Below are positions 39,279 to 45,561 of a stretch of 45,561 bases of DNA, in pieces. Origin of the DNA: Patescibacteria group bacterium (GTDB taxonomy: Bacteria > Patescibacteriota > Minisyncoccia > Minisyncoccales > PEYH01); assembly GCA_018900835.1 (NCBI GenBank), contig JAHIFQ010000008.1, positions 1-45,561 on the forward strand. The letters are read 5' to 3'. The translations under genes and the position numbers were made by a program. Positions within the stretch are counted from its first letter, which is position 1. Each line of letters opens with the position of its first letter. The notes below the pieces were generated by a model, which worked only from the letters and a program-made list of their open reading frames with translations, made no database searches and was not told where the DNA came from.

Positions 39279-40507
39279 GACAATCCAAATTATTTTACAA
39301 AAGCAAAAAAGATGTTCCTAAGGATATAGATGCTATAAGCCATCAGTATTTATATCGTGGCGACTTTATAGACCAGCTTGGTTCAGGTATTTATAGTTTT
39401 TTGCCTTTGGGTTGGACGGTCCACCAAAAAGTCGCTCAAATTATCAGGGAAGAGATGCTCGAGATTGGAGCGCAGGAAGTTTTTCTGCCAATGATGCATC
39501 CAAAAGCAATTTGGCAGAAGACAGGTAGGTGGGATAAAATGTCGCCACCGCTTTTTAAGCTTAAAGACAGCCATAACAAAGAATTTGCCCTTGGCTCAAC
39601 CCACGAAGAGATAATGGCGAAAATTGCCAAAGATAGAATATCATCATACAAGGATTTGCCTTTTTATTTGTTTCAAATTCAGACCAAATTTAGGAATGAG
39701 ATAAGGTTTAACGGAGGGCTTCTTCGCACAAGAGAATTTGCGATGAAGGATTTATACAGTTTCCACGCTGATGAAAAAGATTTTCAGAATTATTATCTCA
39801 AAGTGGCAAAAAGTTATTTAAAGATTTTTAAGAGGTGCGGGTTGTCAGTAAAAATGGTGGAGGCATCCGGAGAAGGGTTCACGAGTTCTTTTACTCATGA
39901 ATTTCAGGCGCTTTCGCCAGTTGGCGAAGATACGATTATTTATTGTCCAAAAAGTGATTTCGCCCAGAATAAGGAAATCGCAAAAAATAAAGAGGGCGAT
40001 AAATGTCCGAAGTGCGGGGCAATACTGAAGCAATCAAGAGGCGTAGAAGTCGGCAATATTTTCCCATTGGGCACAAAATATTCTGAACCATTTGACCTGT
40101 CTTTTATAGACAAGGATGGAAAAAAGAAATTAGTTATTATGGCCTCCTATGGCATTGGAGTTGGGCGGCTTATAGCAACGATTGTTGAGGCAAACCATGA
40201 CGACAATGGAATTATCTGGCCCAAAGAAGTTGCTCCTTATGCGGTTCATTTAGTGCCAATAGACCTTAAGGATAAGAAAATCAAGGAGCAGGCAGACAGG
40301 ATTTATGACCATTTACAAAAGACCAAGGTTGAAGTATTATACGATGACAGAATGGATGTTGGGCCTGGGCAAAAATTGATTGAGTCGGACTTGATAGGCA
40401 TCCCATTGAGAATTGTCATAAGCGCGAAGACGTTGGAAAAAGACAGTGTTGAAGTTAAAGAAAGAAGCAAAAAACAAGTCAAGTTTGTTAAAATTAAGGA
40501 ATTATAA
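39275..40507 (+). CDS. proS: Prolyl-tRNA synthetase without editing insertion
   Basis: The 410-residue class II enzyme has RGDFIDQLGSGIYSFLPLGW (motif 1 region), TKFRNEIRFNGGLLRTREF (motif 2), RGVEVGNIFPLGTKYS and ASYGIGVGRLIATIVE (motif 3), and a C-terminal anticodon-binding domain. Bacterial ProRS usually carries a ~180-residue INS domain between motifs 2 and 3 that deacylates Ala-tRNA-Pro; here only a short stretch with CPKSDF and CPKCG remains. The protein is intact otherwise. It overlaps rseP by 4 bp. Confidence 0.93.
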   Translation: MRQSKLFYKSKKDVPKDIDAISHQYLYRGDFIDQLGSGIYSFLPLGWTVHQKVAQIIREEMLEIGAQEVFLPMMHPKAIWQKTGRWDKMSPPLFKLKDSHNKEFALGSTHEEIMAKIAKDRISSYKDLPFYLFQIQTKFRNEIRFNGGLLRTREFAMKDLYSFHADEKDFQNYYLKVAKSYLKIFKRCGLSVKMVEASGEGFTSSFTHEFQALSPVGEDTIIYCPKSDFAQNKEIAKNKEGDKCPKCGAILKQSRGVEVGNIFPLGTKYSEPFDLSFIDKDGKKKLVIMASYGIGVGRLIATIVEANHDDNGIIWPKEVAPYAVHLVPIDLKDKKIKEQADRIYDHLQKTKVEVLYDDRMDVGPGQKLIESDLIGIPLRIVISAKTLEKDSVEVKERSKKQVKFVKIKEL

Positions 40508-40543
40508 TCTTGAATTTTTAACTGTAACTTTTGATTTTCAATT

Positions 40544-41614
40544 ATGTTTAATCCTTTTTCTAATTTAAAGAAAGATATTGCCATTGACTTGGGCACAGCC
40601 ACAACTCTTGCTTATGTGAAAGGAGAGGGGATTGTCATTACAGAGCCGTCTGTAGTAGCGATTAACCAAAAAACAGGGCAAGTTTTAGCAATTGGTCAGG
40701 AAGCCAAGAGAATGGTAGGCAGAACCCCGACCCATATTGTCGCCAGCAGACCATTGGTTAAAGGCGTAATTTCGGATTTTGAAATAGCCGAACAAATGCT
40801 TAAATATTTTATAGAAGGCGCTTATAAAAATCGGGTTGTTTTTCCAAGACCAAGAGTGATTGTTGGTATTCCTTGCGGGCTCACCGAGGTGGAGAAAAAA
40901 TCGGTTCGAGATGCTACTAAGAATGCTGGTGCTAGAAAGGTTTATTTAATAGAGCAACCAATCGCAGCTGCGATAGGAGCGCGTTTGCCGATTCAGGAGC
41001 CGGGCGGGAATTTCATTGTTGATATAGGGGGTGGAACGACCGATATTGCGGTGATATCTCTCGGCGGGATTGTCCTTGCCCAAAGCTTGAAGATTGCGGG
41101 CGACAAACTTGACCAGGATATTATTGATTTCAGCCAAGAAGAATATCACTTATTAATTGGTTCTCGTACTGCGGAAAAAGTAAAAATCAAAGTTGGCTCG
41201 GCTTATTCCAGTAAAGAAATTAAATCCAGTAAAAACGGCAAAATAGAGATGCCGATTCGTGGGAGGAATTTGATTACTGGGTTGCCGGAAGAGGTGATAG
41301 TGGGCGAAGAGAGCATCAGGATTGCTCTTCAGAAATCAATAAAGCAAATCGTGAGCGCTATTAAAGACACGATAGAGGCGACTCCACCGGAATTAGTGGC
41401 TGATGTTATGGCTCGGGGAATTTTCTTGGCAGGAGGCGGGTCTATGTTAAGGGGGTTAGCCGAATTAATTTCCAAAGAAACTAAAATTCCGACTAAAATT
41501 ATTGAAGACCCTTTAACTGCAGTGGTGAGGGGCGCTGGCATGGTATTGGAAAATCTTGACCAGTTAGAAGATGTTTTATCTGAAAAAGAAGAATTTGAGC
41601 CACCGCACCAGTAA
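40544..41614 (+). CDS. mreB: MreB-family rod-shape protein, paralogue 2
   Basis: The 356-residue protein is closer to textbook MreB: DIAIDLGTATTLAYVKGEGIV (loop 1 near 15-20), EPSVVAI, VDIGGGTTDIAVISLGGIV and GIFLAGGGSMLRGLAELI. It differs from paralogue 1 in an extra N-terminal stretch (MFNPFSNLKK) that could be a membrane-binding helix and in a C-terminal tail (EKEEFEPPHQ). Two MreB/Mbl-type proteins in a small genome suggest division of labour in wall growth. It follows proS by 36 bp. Confidence 0.93.
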   Translation: MFNPFSNLKKDIAIDLGTATTLAYVKGEGIVITEPSVVAINQKTGQVLAIGQEAKRMVGRTPTHIVASRPLVKGVISDFEIAEQMLKYFIEGAYKNRVVFPRPRVIVGIPCGLTEVEKKSVRDATKNAGARKVYLIEQPIAAAIGARLPIQEPGGNFIVDIGGGTTDIAVISLGGIVLAQSLKIAGDKLDQDIIDFSQEEYHLLIGSRTAEKVKIKVGSAYSSKEIKSSKNGKIEMPIRGRNLITGLPEEVIVGEESIRIALQKSIKQIVSAIKDTIEATPPELVADVMARGIFLAGGGSMLRGLAELISKETKIPTKIIEDPLTAVVRGAGMVLENLDQLEDVLSEKEEFEPPHQ

Positions 41615-41621
41615 AGTTGAA

Positions 41622-41665
41622 TTAATCATTTAAGCAAGTAAGCAAGCGAGCAAGTTAGCAAATAG
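41622..41665. repeat. AAGCAAGT-type repeats upstream of gatC
   Basis: TTAAGCAAGTAAGCAAGCGAGCAAGTTAGCAAATA contains five related units of 7-8 nt. It stands between mreB 2 and gatC. Confidence 0.65.
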
Positions 41666-41695
41666 ACATGTTTAATTCTTATTGTTTAGTTGATT

Positions 41696-41983
41696 ATGAT
41701 TGACCTCAAACAAGTTAAACATATTGCAGAATTAGCGAGAATAAGTTTTACAGAAAAAGAACTGAAAGGATTTCAAAAAGACATTTCAGCTATTTTGGAT
41801 TATATTGATAAGCTCAAAGAAGTTGATATTGAAGATGTGAGCGCGATGAGCCATTCTGTTAATTTGAAAAATATTACCAGGATTGATGAAGTAAAATCAT
41901 CAAGTGATGAGCTTGTTGATGAACTTGTCAATGCAGCTCCTTATAAAAAAGGAAGGGCTATAAAAGTAAAGCCGATATTTTAA
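41696..41983 (+). CDS. gatC: Glu-tRNA(Gln) amidotransferase subunit C
   Basis: The 95-residue protein reads IDLKQVKHIAELARISFTEKEL, FQKDISAILDYIDKLKEVD and the Cterminal APYKKGRAIKVKPIF, typical GatC, which wraps around GatA. The ATG at 41696 is chosen over the in-frame TTG at 41690. gatA follows after 2 bp. gatB is not in the window. Confidence 0.92.
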   Translation: MIDLKQVKHIAELARISFTEKELKGFQKDISAILDYIDKLKEVDIEDVSAMSHSVNLKNITRIDEVKSSSDELVDELVNAAPYKKGRAIKVKPIF

Positions 41984-41985
41984 TC

Positions 41986-43410
41986 ATGGATTTATCATCC
42001 CTAACCATTAAAAAAATTATACGAGGGCTGGAAAGCAAAGAGTTCTCTTGTAAAGAAATAATTGATGGCTATCTGGGCAATATTTCAAAGAAAGACAAAA
42101 CCATCAACGCCTTTATTTCTGTTTTTGAGAAAGAAGCAAAAGAGCAAGCAAAAGAAATTGATATAATGATTTCCGCCAAAAGCAAATTGTTGCCTTTAGC
42201 TGGAGTTGCTTTGGCAATTAAGGACAATATTTTGGTGAAAGGGAATCGTTCCACTGCTGGGTCCAAGATTTTAGATAATTATATCGCCCCTTATGATGCG
42301 ACTGTTGTGAAGAAACTCAAAGAGGCAGGAGCGATTATTATTGGCAAAACAAATATGGACGAATTTGCTATGGGCTCTTCTGGAGAATATTCTGCTTATG
42401 GTGTGACTAAAAATCCCAATAATTTGGAATATACGCCAGGCGGCTCTTCTTCTGGTTCAGCTGCTGCAGTAACTGCGGATATGTGCGCTGGAGCGCTTGG
42501 TTCTGACACTGCCGGCTCGGTACGACAACCAGCTTCTTTTTGTGGGATAGTTGGAATGAAACCGACCTATGGGGCGGTCTCTAGATACGGATTGATAGCT
42601 ATGGCTTCATCTCTGGACCAGATAGGCGTATTGGCTAAAAATGTAGAGGACGCCAAGATTTTATTTGATATAATAAAAGGCAGGGATAAAATGGATTCAA
42701 CGAGCTGCGAAATGGGCAGGGAATATGGGGCTATTGAAAAACCGATTAAGGATTTGGTGATTGGTTTGCCAAAAGAATGCTTTGGCAAAGGGATTCAAAA
42801 AGAAGTGAGAGATGTTTTAGAGGTTTCAATCCAAAGATTAAAGGAGAGTGGAATCAAATTTGAAACATTAAGCTTACCACATGTTGGCTATGGCGTGTCA
42901 TGCTATTATATTATTACGCCAGCAGAGGTTTCCAGTAATTTGGCGCGTTATGACGGCATAAGATACGGAGCATCAGAACAAGGAGATGAATTATTGGATA
43001 CATATATGAACACAAGAGCTAAATATTTTGGGAATGAGGTAAAAAGAAGAATAATATTAGGCGCTTTCGTTTTGTCCTCTGGCTATTATGACGCTTATTA
43101 CTTGCGCGCCCAGAAAGTAAGGACTAAAATCGTAGAAGATTTTAAGAAAGCGTTTGGTAAAGTAGATTTAATTCTTACACCCACTTTACCGACCCTTCCG
43201 TTCAAACTCGGAGAGCGATTAGACGACCCGTTGTCAATGTATTTAGCAGATTTATTGACTGTTCCCGCTAATTTGGCAGGGCTTCCGGCAATATCAGTCC
43301 CAGCGGGAGAATCAAGCGGTTTGCCAATCGGGCTTCAACTAATTGCCCCGCACTTTGAAGAGGATTTGCTTTTTAGCGCAGCTAATTATTTTGAAAATGG
43401 AATTACCTGA
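41986..43410 (+). CDS. gatA: Glu-tRNA(Gln) amidotransferase subunit A
   Basis: The 474-residue amidase frees ammonia from glutamine for tRNA-dependent amidation of Glu-tRNA(Gln). The Ser-cisSer-Lys triad is present: Lys79 in ALAIKDN, Ser154 in TPGGSSSGS and Ser178 in DTAGSVRQP. The DxxxFxMGSS motif (MDEFAMGSS) is intact. Full length. It needs GatB, absent here, for activity. Stop TGA. Its last 14 bp overlap the next gene. Confidence 0.95.
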   Translation: MDLSSLTIKKIIRGLESKEFSCKEIIDGYLGNISKKDKTINAFISVFEKEAKEQAKEIDIMISAKSKLLPLAGVALAIKDNILVKGNRSTAGSKILDNYIAPYDATVVKKLKEAGAIIIGKTNMDEFAMGSSGEYSAYGVTKNPNNLEYTPGGSSSGSAAAVTADMCAGALGSDTAGSVRQPASFCGIVGMKPTYGAVSRYGLIAMASSLDQIGVLAKNVEDAKILFDIIKGRDKMDSTSCEMGREYGAIEKPIKDLVIGLPKECFGKGIQKEVRDVLEVSIQRLKESGIKFETLSLPHVGYGVSCYYIITPAEVSSNLARYDGIRYGASEQGDELLDTYMNTRAKYFGNEVKRRIILGAFVLSSGYYDAYYLRAQKVRTKIVEDFKKAFGKVDLILTPTLPTLPFKLGERLDDPLSMYLADLLTVPANLAGLPAISVPAGESSGLPIGLQLIAPHFEEDLLFSAANYFENGIT

Positions 43411-44038
43411 AAATATCTTTAATATAATTGTTTCTCCGGAGATACAAAGAGCGTTTTTGCCCATTAAAATTTTGGCGATTGTTTTTTCAATTTTGCTCTT
43501 TGTTGCGATTGTATATTTTTTATTTACCACAAGCTATCTCCGCAGTTTATATCTTAATGATTGGGATGACTATAGATATTGGAGGAAAAATTATGGTCCA
43601 GGCGCAGTCAAGGGGAAGAGAAGAATACTAAAACAAGCGCGTCAAGAACAGAAAGAGGAATTTCCTTTTGAAGAAAAAGAGAAAGAGAAAGAAAAAGAAG
43701 AACAGGCGATAGAATCATTAGAAACAGAGAATTTAAGACATGGCAGGGTTGAGAGAACTGATTGGGAAAGGGTCTCGGACCGACTTGAAAGCAAGGGAGA
43801 GTTGAATTATAAGTTGGCATTGATTGATGCGGATAAAATATTTGTTAAAATGATGGCGAAATACGGGAAAGAATTGTCATCTGAATCAATTTCTAATTTT
43901 GATGAAATTATGGAAGCAAAAAAAGTGTTGGAAAAGATGCTTGATAATCCCAAGACCATATTAACCCAAGACAGGGCAAAAGAATTGGTTGGTATTTATG
44001 GCAAGGCGCTAAAAGAGATGGGGGAAACGGATGTTTAA
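43397..44038 (+). CDS. Single-pass membrane protein with charged coiled part
   Basis: The 213-residue product has one membrane helix at about 22-44 (IKILAIVFSILLFVAIVYFLF), then WDDYRYWRKNYGPG, then a Lys/Glu-rich helical stretch (EKEKEKEKEEQAIE) and a conserved-looking C-terminal helical domain (YKLALIDADKIFVKMMAKYGKE). I recall similar proteins in CPR genomes without function. The start is ATG 43397; an upstream in-frame ATG (43343) lies deep in gatA and would add non-conserved residues. It overlaps gatA by 14 bp. Confidence 0.65.
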   Translation: MELPENIFNIIVSPEIQRAFLPIKILAIVFSILLFVAIVYFLFTTSYLRSLYLNDWDDYRYWRKNYGPGAVKGKRRILKQARQEQKEEFPFEEKEKEKEKEEQAIESLETENLRHGRVERTDWERVSDRLESKGELNYKLALIDADKIFVKMMAKYGKELSSESISNFDEIMEAKKVLEKMLDNPKTILTQDRAKELVGIYGKALKEMGETDV

Positions 44039-44064
44039 ATTTTCAATTATTTAATTGTCATAAG

Positions 44065-44093
44065 TTGATTTTTTGTTTTATTTAAGGTACTAT
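44065..44093 (+). promoter_or_regulatory. Promoter of the tRNA cluster
   Basis: TTGATT (44065-44070), 17-bp spacer, and TACTAT (44088-44093). It is the first good promoter after the membrane-protein gene and would transcribe the 40-bp repeats and the three tRNAs. Confidence 0.55.
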
Positions 44094-44151
44094 GCCTCTA
44101 CAAGGAAGTATTTTATAATTAAGACACATTATTAATTTATATGAGAACCTT

Positions 44152-44191
44152 AATTTCAAGGTTCTGCGAGCGAAGTGAGCAGGTTCTTATA
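44152..44191 (+). repeat. 40-bp direct repeat, copy 1
   Basis: This 40-bp stretch (AATTTCAAGGTTCTGCGAGC, then GAAGTGAGCAGGTTCTTATA) recurs without a mismatch at 44217-44256. Just upstream AGAACCT (44144-44150) can pair with AGGTTCT inside this copy (44159-44165) or with the second AGGTTCT at its end. Confidence 0.9.
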
Positions 44192-44216
44192 ATTTTTAAT
44201 TTATTTGATTTCATAA

Positions 44217-44256
44217 AATTTCAAGGTTCTGCGAGCGAAGTGAGCAGGTTCTTATA
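44217..44256 (+). repeat. 40-bp direct repeat, copy 2, joined to the tRNA
   Basis: Identical to copy 1, 65 bp downstream of it. Its last base is position 1 of the intron-containing tRNA, so the repeat forms the immediate 5' leader that RNase P would remove. Confidence 0.9.
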
Positions 44257-44592
44257 GCGGGGTAGAGAAGTAGTATCTCGGGGGTCTCATACTCAAAGTG
44301 TGACCCAGGACAGTAATGTTCTGTGGAAAATTCCCTAAATTGCTGGAAAACCATTAGAGCTTCTTTTACAACAGCGTAATTCGAAAGGATAGGCGCGATT
44401 GTTTGAAAAAAAAGAAGATTTGGCAATCAGCAGCCAAGTCCAGCACATAATCTATGTGCTGAAAAGGTTCAGAGACTATAATGGGAACTCCACACATAAT
44501 GTTTTATGCGCGGAGATGGTATAGTCCATTCTTCTTGGAAACAAGAAGTATAATAGAAGCCCCAGACACCCGTGCAATTCGGGTCCCCGCGA
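44256..44592 (+). tRNA. Intron-containing tRNA(CAU), initiator-like
   Basis: Exons 44256-44290 and 44557-44592 fold as a cloverleaf: acceptor AGCGGGG/CCCCGCG with an A1·G72 mismatch, D stem GAGA/TCTC, anticodon stem GGGGT/GCCCC (last pair U·G), loop CU-CAU-AA, T stem ACCCG/CGGGT. A 1-72 mismatch is the mark of bacterial initiator tRNA; tRNA-Met elongator with CAU lies nearby. The anticodon CAU is at 44288-44290 and the intron follows its last base. Two features are unusual: the D loop (AGTAGTA) has no GG, and the T loop reads TGCAATT, with G at position 55. CCA is not encoded. Without intron knowledge the tRNA would be missed. Confidence 0.85.
44291..44556 (+). ncRNA. Group I intron in the tRNA anticodon loop
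   Basis: All core helices are visible in 266 nt. P1: exon GGGTCTCAT (44282-44290) with GTGTGACCC (44298-44306), giving the required U·G at the 5' splice site and one mismatch. P3: TTCCC (44331-44335) with GGGAA (44483-44487). P4: TGCTG (44341-44345) with CAGCA (44428-44432). P7: GACTATA (44474-44480) with TATAGTC (44520-44526). P8: CTCC with GGAG (44488-44515). P9: CTTCTT (44531-44536) with AAGAAG (44543-44548). The intron ends in G44556. The conserved AATCAGCAGCCAAG and GTTCAGAGACTATA segments suggest an IC3-like type. No endonuclease gene is present. Confidence 0.9.
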
Positions 44593-44736
44593 CATTAGAA
44601 AAAGTTAATGAGCTTTAGCGAATTTATTTTTTGTTATGTCCTGAGGAGAGAAAACGACGAAGGACTTCATTTTTAGAGTATAGTTTTTCACTCTGTTAAA
44701 GACACAAGAGGGCGTAAATTAATTACATTATTTATT

Positions 44737-44809
44737 GCCGGTGTAGCTCAGCGGCTAGAGCAGAGGAATCATAATCCTTGTGTCGGGGGTTCGAACCCCT
44801 CCACCGGCA
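44737..44809 (+). tRNA. tRNA-Met(CAU), elongator type (or Ile2)
   Basis: Cloverleaf: acceptor GCCGGTG/CACCGGC, D stem GCTC/GAGC, anticodon stem GAGGA/TCCTT, loop AT-CAT-AA, T stem GGGGG/CCCTC around TTCGAAC, discriminator A. A paired 1-72 base pair makes it non-initiator. CAU may be Met or lysidine-modified Ile2; sequence alone does not settle it. CCA is not encoded. It stands 144 bp after the intron-containing tRNA; that gap holds no gene I can see. Confidence 0.9.
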
Positions 44810-44822
44810 TAAAAACGAATTT

Positions 44823-44896
44823 GGGGGCGTAGATCAATTGGTTAGATCGCATCCCTGTCACGGATGAGGTTGCCGGTTCGAGTCCGGTCGTCCCCG
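44823..44896 (+). tRNA. tRNA-Asp(GUC)
   Basis: Cloverleaf: acceptor GGGGGCG/CGTCCCC, D stem GATC/GATC, anticodon stem CATCC/GGATG, loop CT-GTC-AC, T stem GCCGG/CCGGT around TTCGAGT, discriminator G73 as expected for tRNA-Asp. It is 13 bp after tRNA-Met and is closed by a terminator. Confidence 0.95.
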
Positions 44897-44903
44897 CAAA
44901 AAC

Positions 44904-44929
44904 AAAAAAACGCCAAAAGGCGTTTTTTT
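44904..44929. terminator. Terminator of the tRNA cluster
   Basis: An 11-bp stem, AAAAAAACGCC with GGCGTTTTTTT, and an AAAA loop; works on both strands. Confidence 0.85.
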
Positions 44930-44949
44930 GTTTAGGTGGAGGTTCTAAT

Positions 44950-44985
44950 CTGGTCCCGGAGAGCACGCTGGTCCCGGAGAGCACG
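44950..44985. repeat. 18-bp tandem duplication
   Basis: CTGGTCCCGGAGAGCACG occurs twice back to back. The second copy supplies the 5' arm of the next hairpin, and the first copy could supply it as well. Confidence 0.9.
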
Positions 44986-45006
44986 AATGATGTGTTCTCC
45001 GGTTTT
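44974..45006 (+). terminator. Strong hairpin before the lipid-kinase gene
   Basis: CCGGAGAGCAC (44974-44984) pairs over 11 bp (one G·U) with GTGTTCTCCGG (44992-45002), followed by TTTTATTG. It lies about 75 nt before the next ATG and may be a terminator or attenuator. Confidence 0.6.
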
Positions 45007-45063
45007 ATTGCATTTTTGCATTAAAAAGAGTAAGTTAAAAATATGTTCTAAAAGTCCTTTTAC

Positions 45064-45073
45064 AAGGAGGTGA
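45064..45073 (+). promoter_or_regulatory. Strong Shine-Dalgarno AAGGAGGTGA
   Basis: Ten bases complementary to the canonical 16S 3' end; GGAGG ends 8 nt before the ATG at 45079 and fixes the start. Confidence 0.85.
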
Positions 45074-45078
45074 GAAAA

Positions 45079-45561
45079 ATGGAGACAGGGAAGATGATGT
45101 TCATTATAAATCCGATGGCAGGGAATTGGCTGAATCTGAAGCAACAAGATAAGCTGATTAAGCAGATTAGAGGGTTTTTTGGGAGAGTTACAATTGTTTT
45201 TTCCGAAGCAGAAGGAGAAAACAATATCAGTAATCTTGCAAGAGAAGCCCAAAAGAACGGATGCAACACTATTGTTGTGCGCGGTGGCGATGGAAGTTTG
45301 AATTGCGCCATAAACGGGTTGGATCTTAGTGATCCTTCTATCGTAGTTGGCGTTATCCCTGCTGGCACTGGCAATGATGTTGCTTCAACATTAGGTATTC
45401 CTTGGGAGACAGAAGAAGCACTTAGTGTCATTAAAGATGGGCATACTAGGCAGATTGATTTAGGAATAGCAAATGGTGTTTGTTTTGCAAATACCATAAG
45501 TATTGGGTTGGATGCTTTGATAAATCAAAAAGCAACAGATAGAAAACCATTCTTTCAGGGA
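45079..45561 (+). CDS. Diacylglycerol/lipid kinase family protein, 5' part
   Basis: The first 161 residues are present, the frame running off the right edge. It starts METGKMMFIINPMAGN, the phosphate-binding start of the family, has the nucleotide motif RGGDGSLN (68-75, GGDGT/S type) and VIPAGTGNDVA (92-102). This is the DAGK catalytic domain shared by DgkB, YegS and BmrU, which phosphorylate diacylglycerol or related lipids on the inner membrane face. The C-terminal beta domain and thus the subtype are not in view. It has a strong SD, unlike the core genes. Confidence 0.88.
   Translation, partial: METGKMMFIINPMAGNWLNLKQQDKLIKQIRGFFGRVTIVFSEAEGENNISNLAREAQKNGCNTIVVRGGDGSLNCAINGLDLSDPSIVVGVIPAGTGNDVASTLGIPWETEEALSVIKDGHTRQIDLGIANGVCFANTISIGLDALINQKATDRKPFFQG

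Noticed and set aside
44152-44256. Two 40-bp repeats as a minimal CRISPR
   Set aside because: Only two copies, 25-bp gap that is plain AT-rich sequence, no cas genes, and direct contact with a tRNA.
44640-44680. CTGAGGA followed by CGAAGGAC, like a hammerhead ribozyme core
   Set aside because: CTGANGA is present and GTCCT/AGGAC can pair, but stem II between CTGAGGA and GAA does not form and the GAAA-stem III-NUH part is missing.

Overview
The window looks like a chromosomal segment of an AT-rich, small-genome bacterium of the Candidate Phyla Radiation (Patescibacteria, most likely Parcubacteria-like). The reasons are the following. The spc operon goes straight from rpsE to rplO with no rpmD (L30), a loss reported across CPR. 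AlaRS stops after the editing domain and ProRS lacks its editing insertion. Several hypothetical proteins resemble families I associate with CPR genomes: a Trp/Tyr-rich protein at the left edge, a PEGA/propeller lipoprotein-like protein and a membrane-anchored baseplate-J-like protein. An initiator-like tRNA is split by a group I intron. Most genes lack a Shine-Dalgarno sequence. TGA is used as a stop codon, so the code is the standard bacterial one. No 16S rRNA gene is present, so the lineage cannot be fixed from this window.

Layout. 1-2.7 kb: end of a GC-richer hypothetical gene; a nucleotidyltransferase (MNT)/HEPN two-gene module with a strong promoter and two identical operator palindromes; rpmB and tRNA-Pro on the minus strand; a site-2-protease-like gene whose promoter predicts a leaderless mRNA. 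2.7-7.5 kb: str operon (rpsL, rpsG, fusA, a small Phd-like gene, tuf). 7.5-19.6 kb: S10 and spc operons (rpsJ to secY, adk, map). 19.6-27.3 kb: a block lying between map and infA that holds a YdcF-like gene, a palindrome-rich spacer, a small membrane protein, a glycosyltransferase, galT-like, tpiA, a YkuK-like gene, alaS and a baseplate-J-like gene. 27.3-31.8 kb: infA, rpmJ and the alpha operon (rpsM, rpsK, rpsD, rpoA, rplQ), then rplM and rpsI. 31.8-44.0 kb: a PEGA protein on the minus strand, murA, mreB, holB, a NYN-domain nuclease, frr, rseP, proS, a second mreB, gatC, gatA and a conserved membrane protein. 44.0-45.6 kb: two identical 40-bp repeats, the intron-containing initiator-like tRNA, tRNA-Met(CAU), tRNA-Asp, and the start of a diacylglycerol-kinase-family gene cut by the right edge.

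Function. The core is translation (ribosomal proteins, EF-G, EF-Tu, IF-1, RRF, two aminoacyl-tRNA synthetases, GatCA, methionine aminopeptidase). It is joined by RNA polymerase alpha, secretion (SecY), intramembrane proteolysis (two M50 proteases) and cell-wall/shape genes (murA, two mreB). Many genes overlap by 4 bp or are separated by fewer than 20 bp.

Most noteworthy: the group I intron interrupting a CAU tRNA with an unusual D/T-loop pair; an interleaved A-B-A'-B' perfect-stem element at 20.45-20.50 kb; two dispersed repeat families (7-nt tandem repeats that also run into coding sequence, and CCCGCC palindromes); the double operator on the MNT-HEPN module; a hairpin that buries the ribosome binding site of the NYN gene; and a sharp split between SD-less core genes and a few accessory genes with near-perfect SD sequences.
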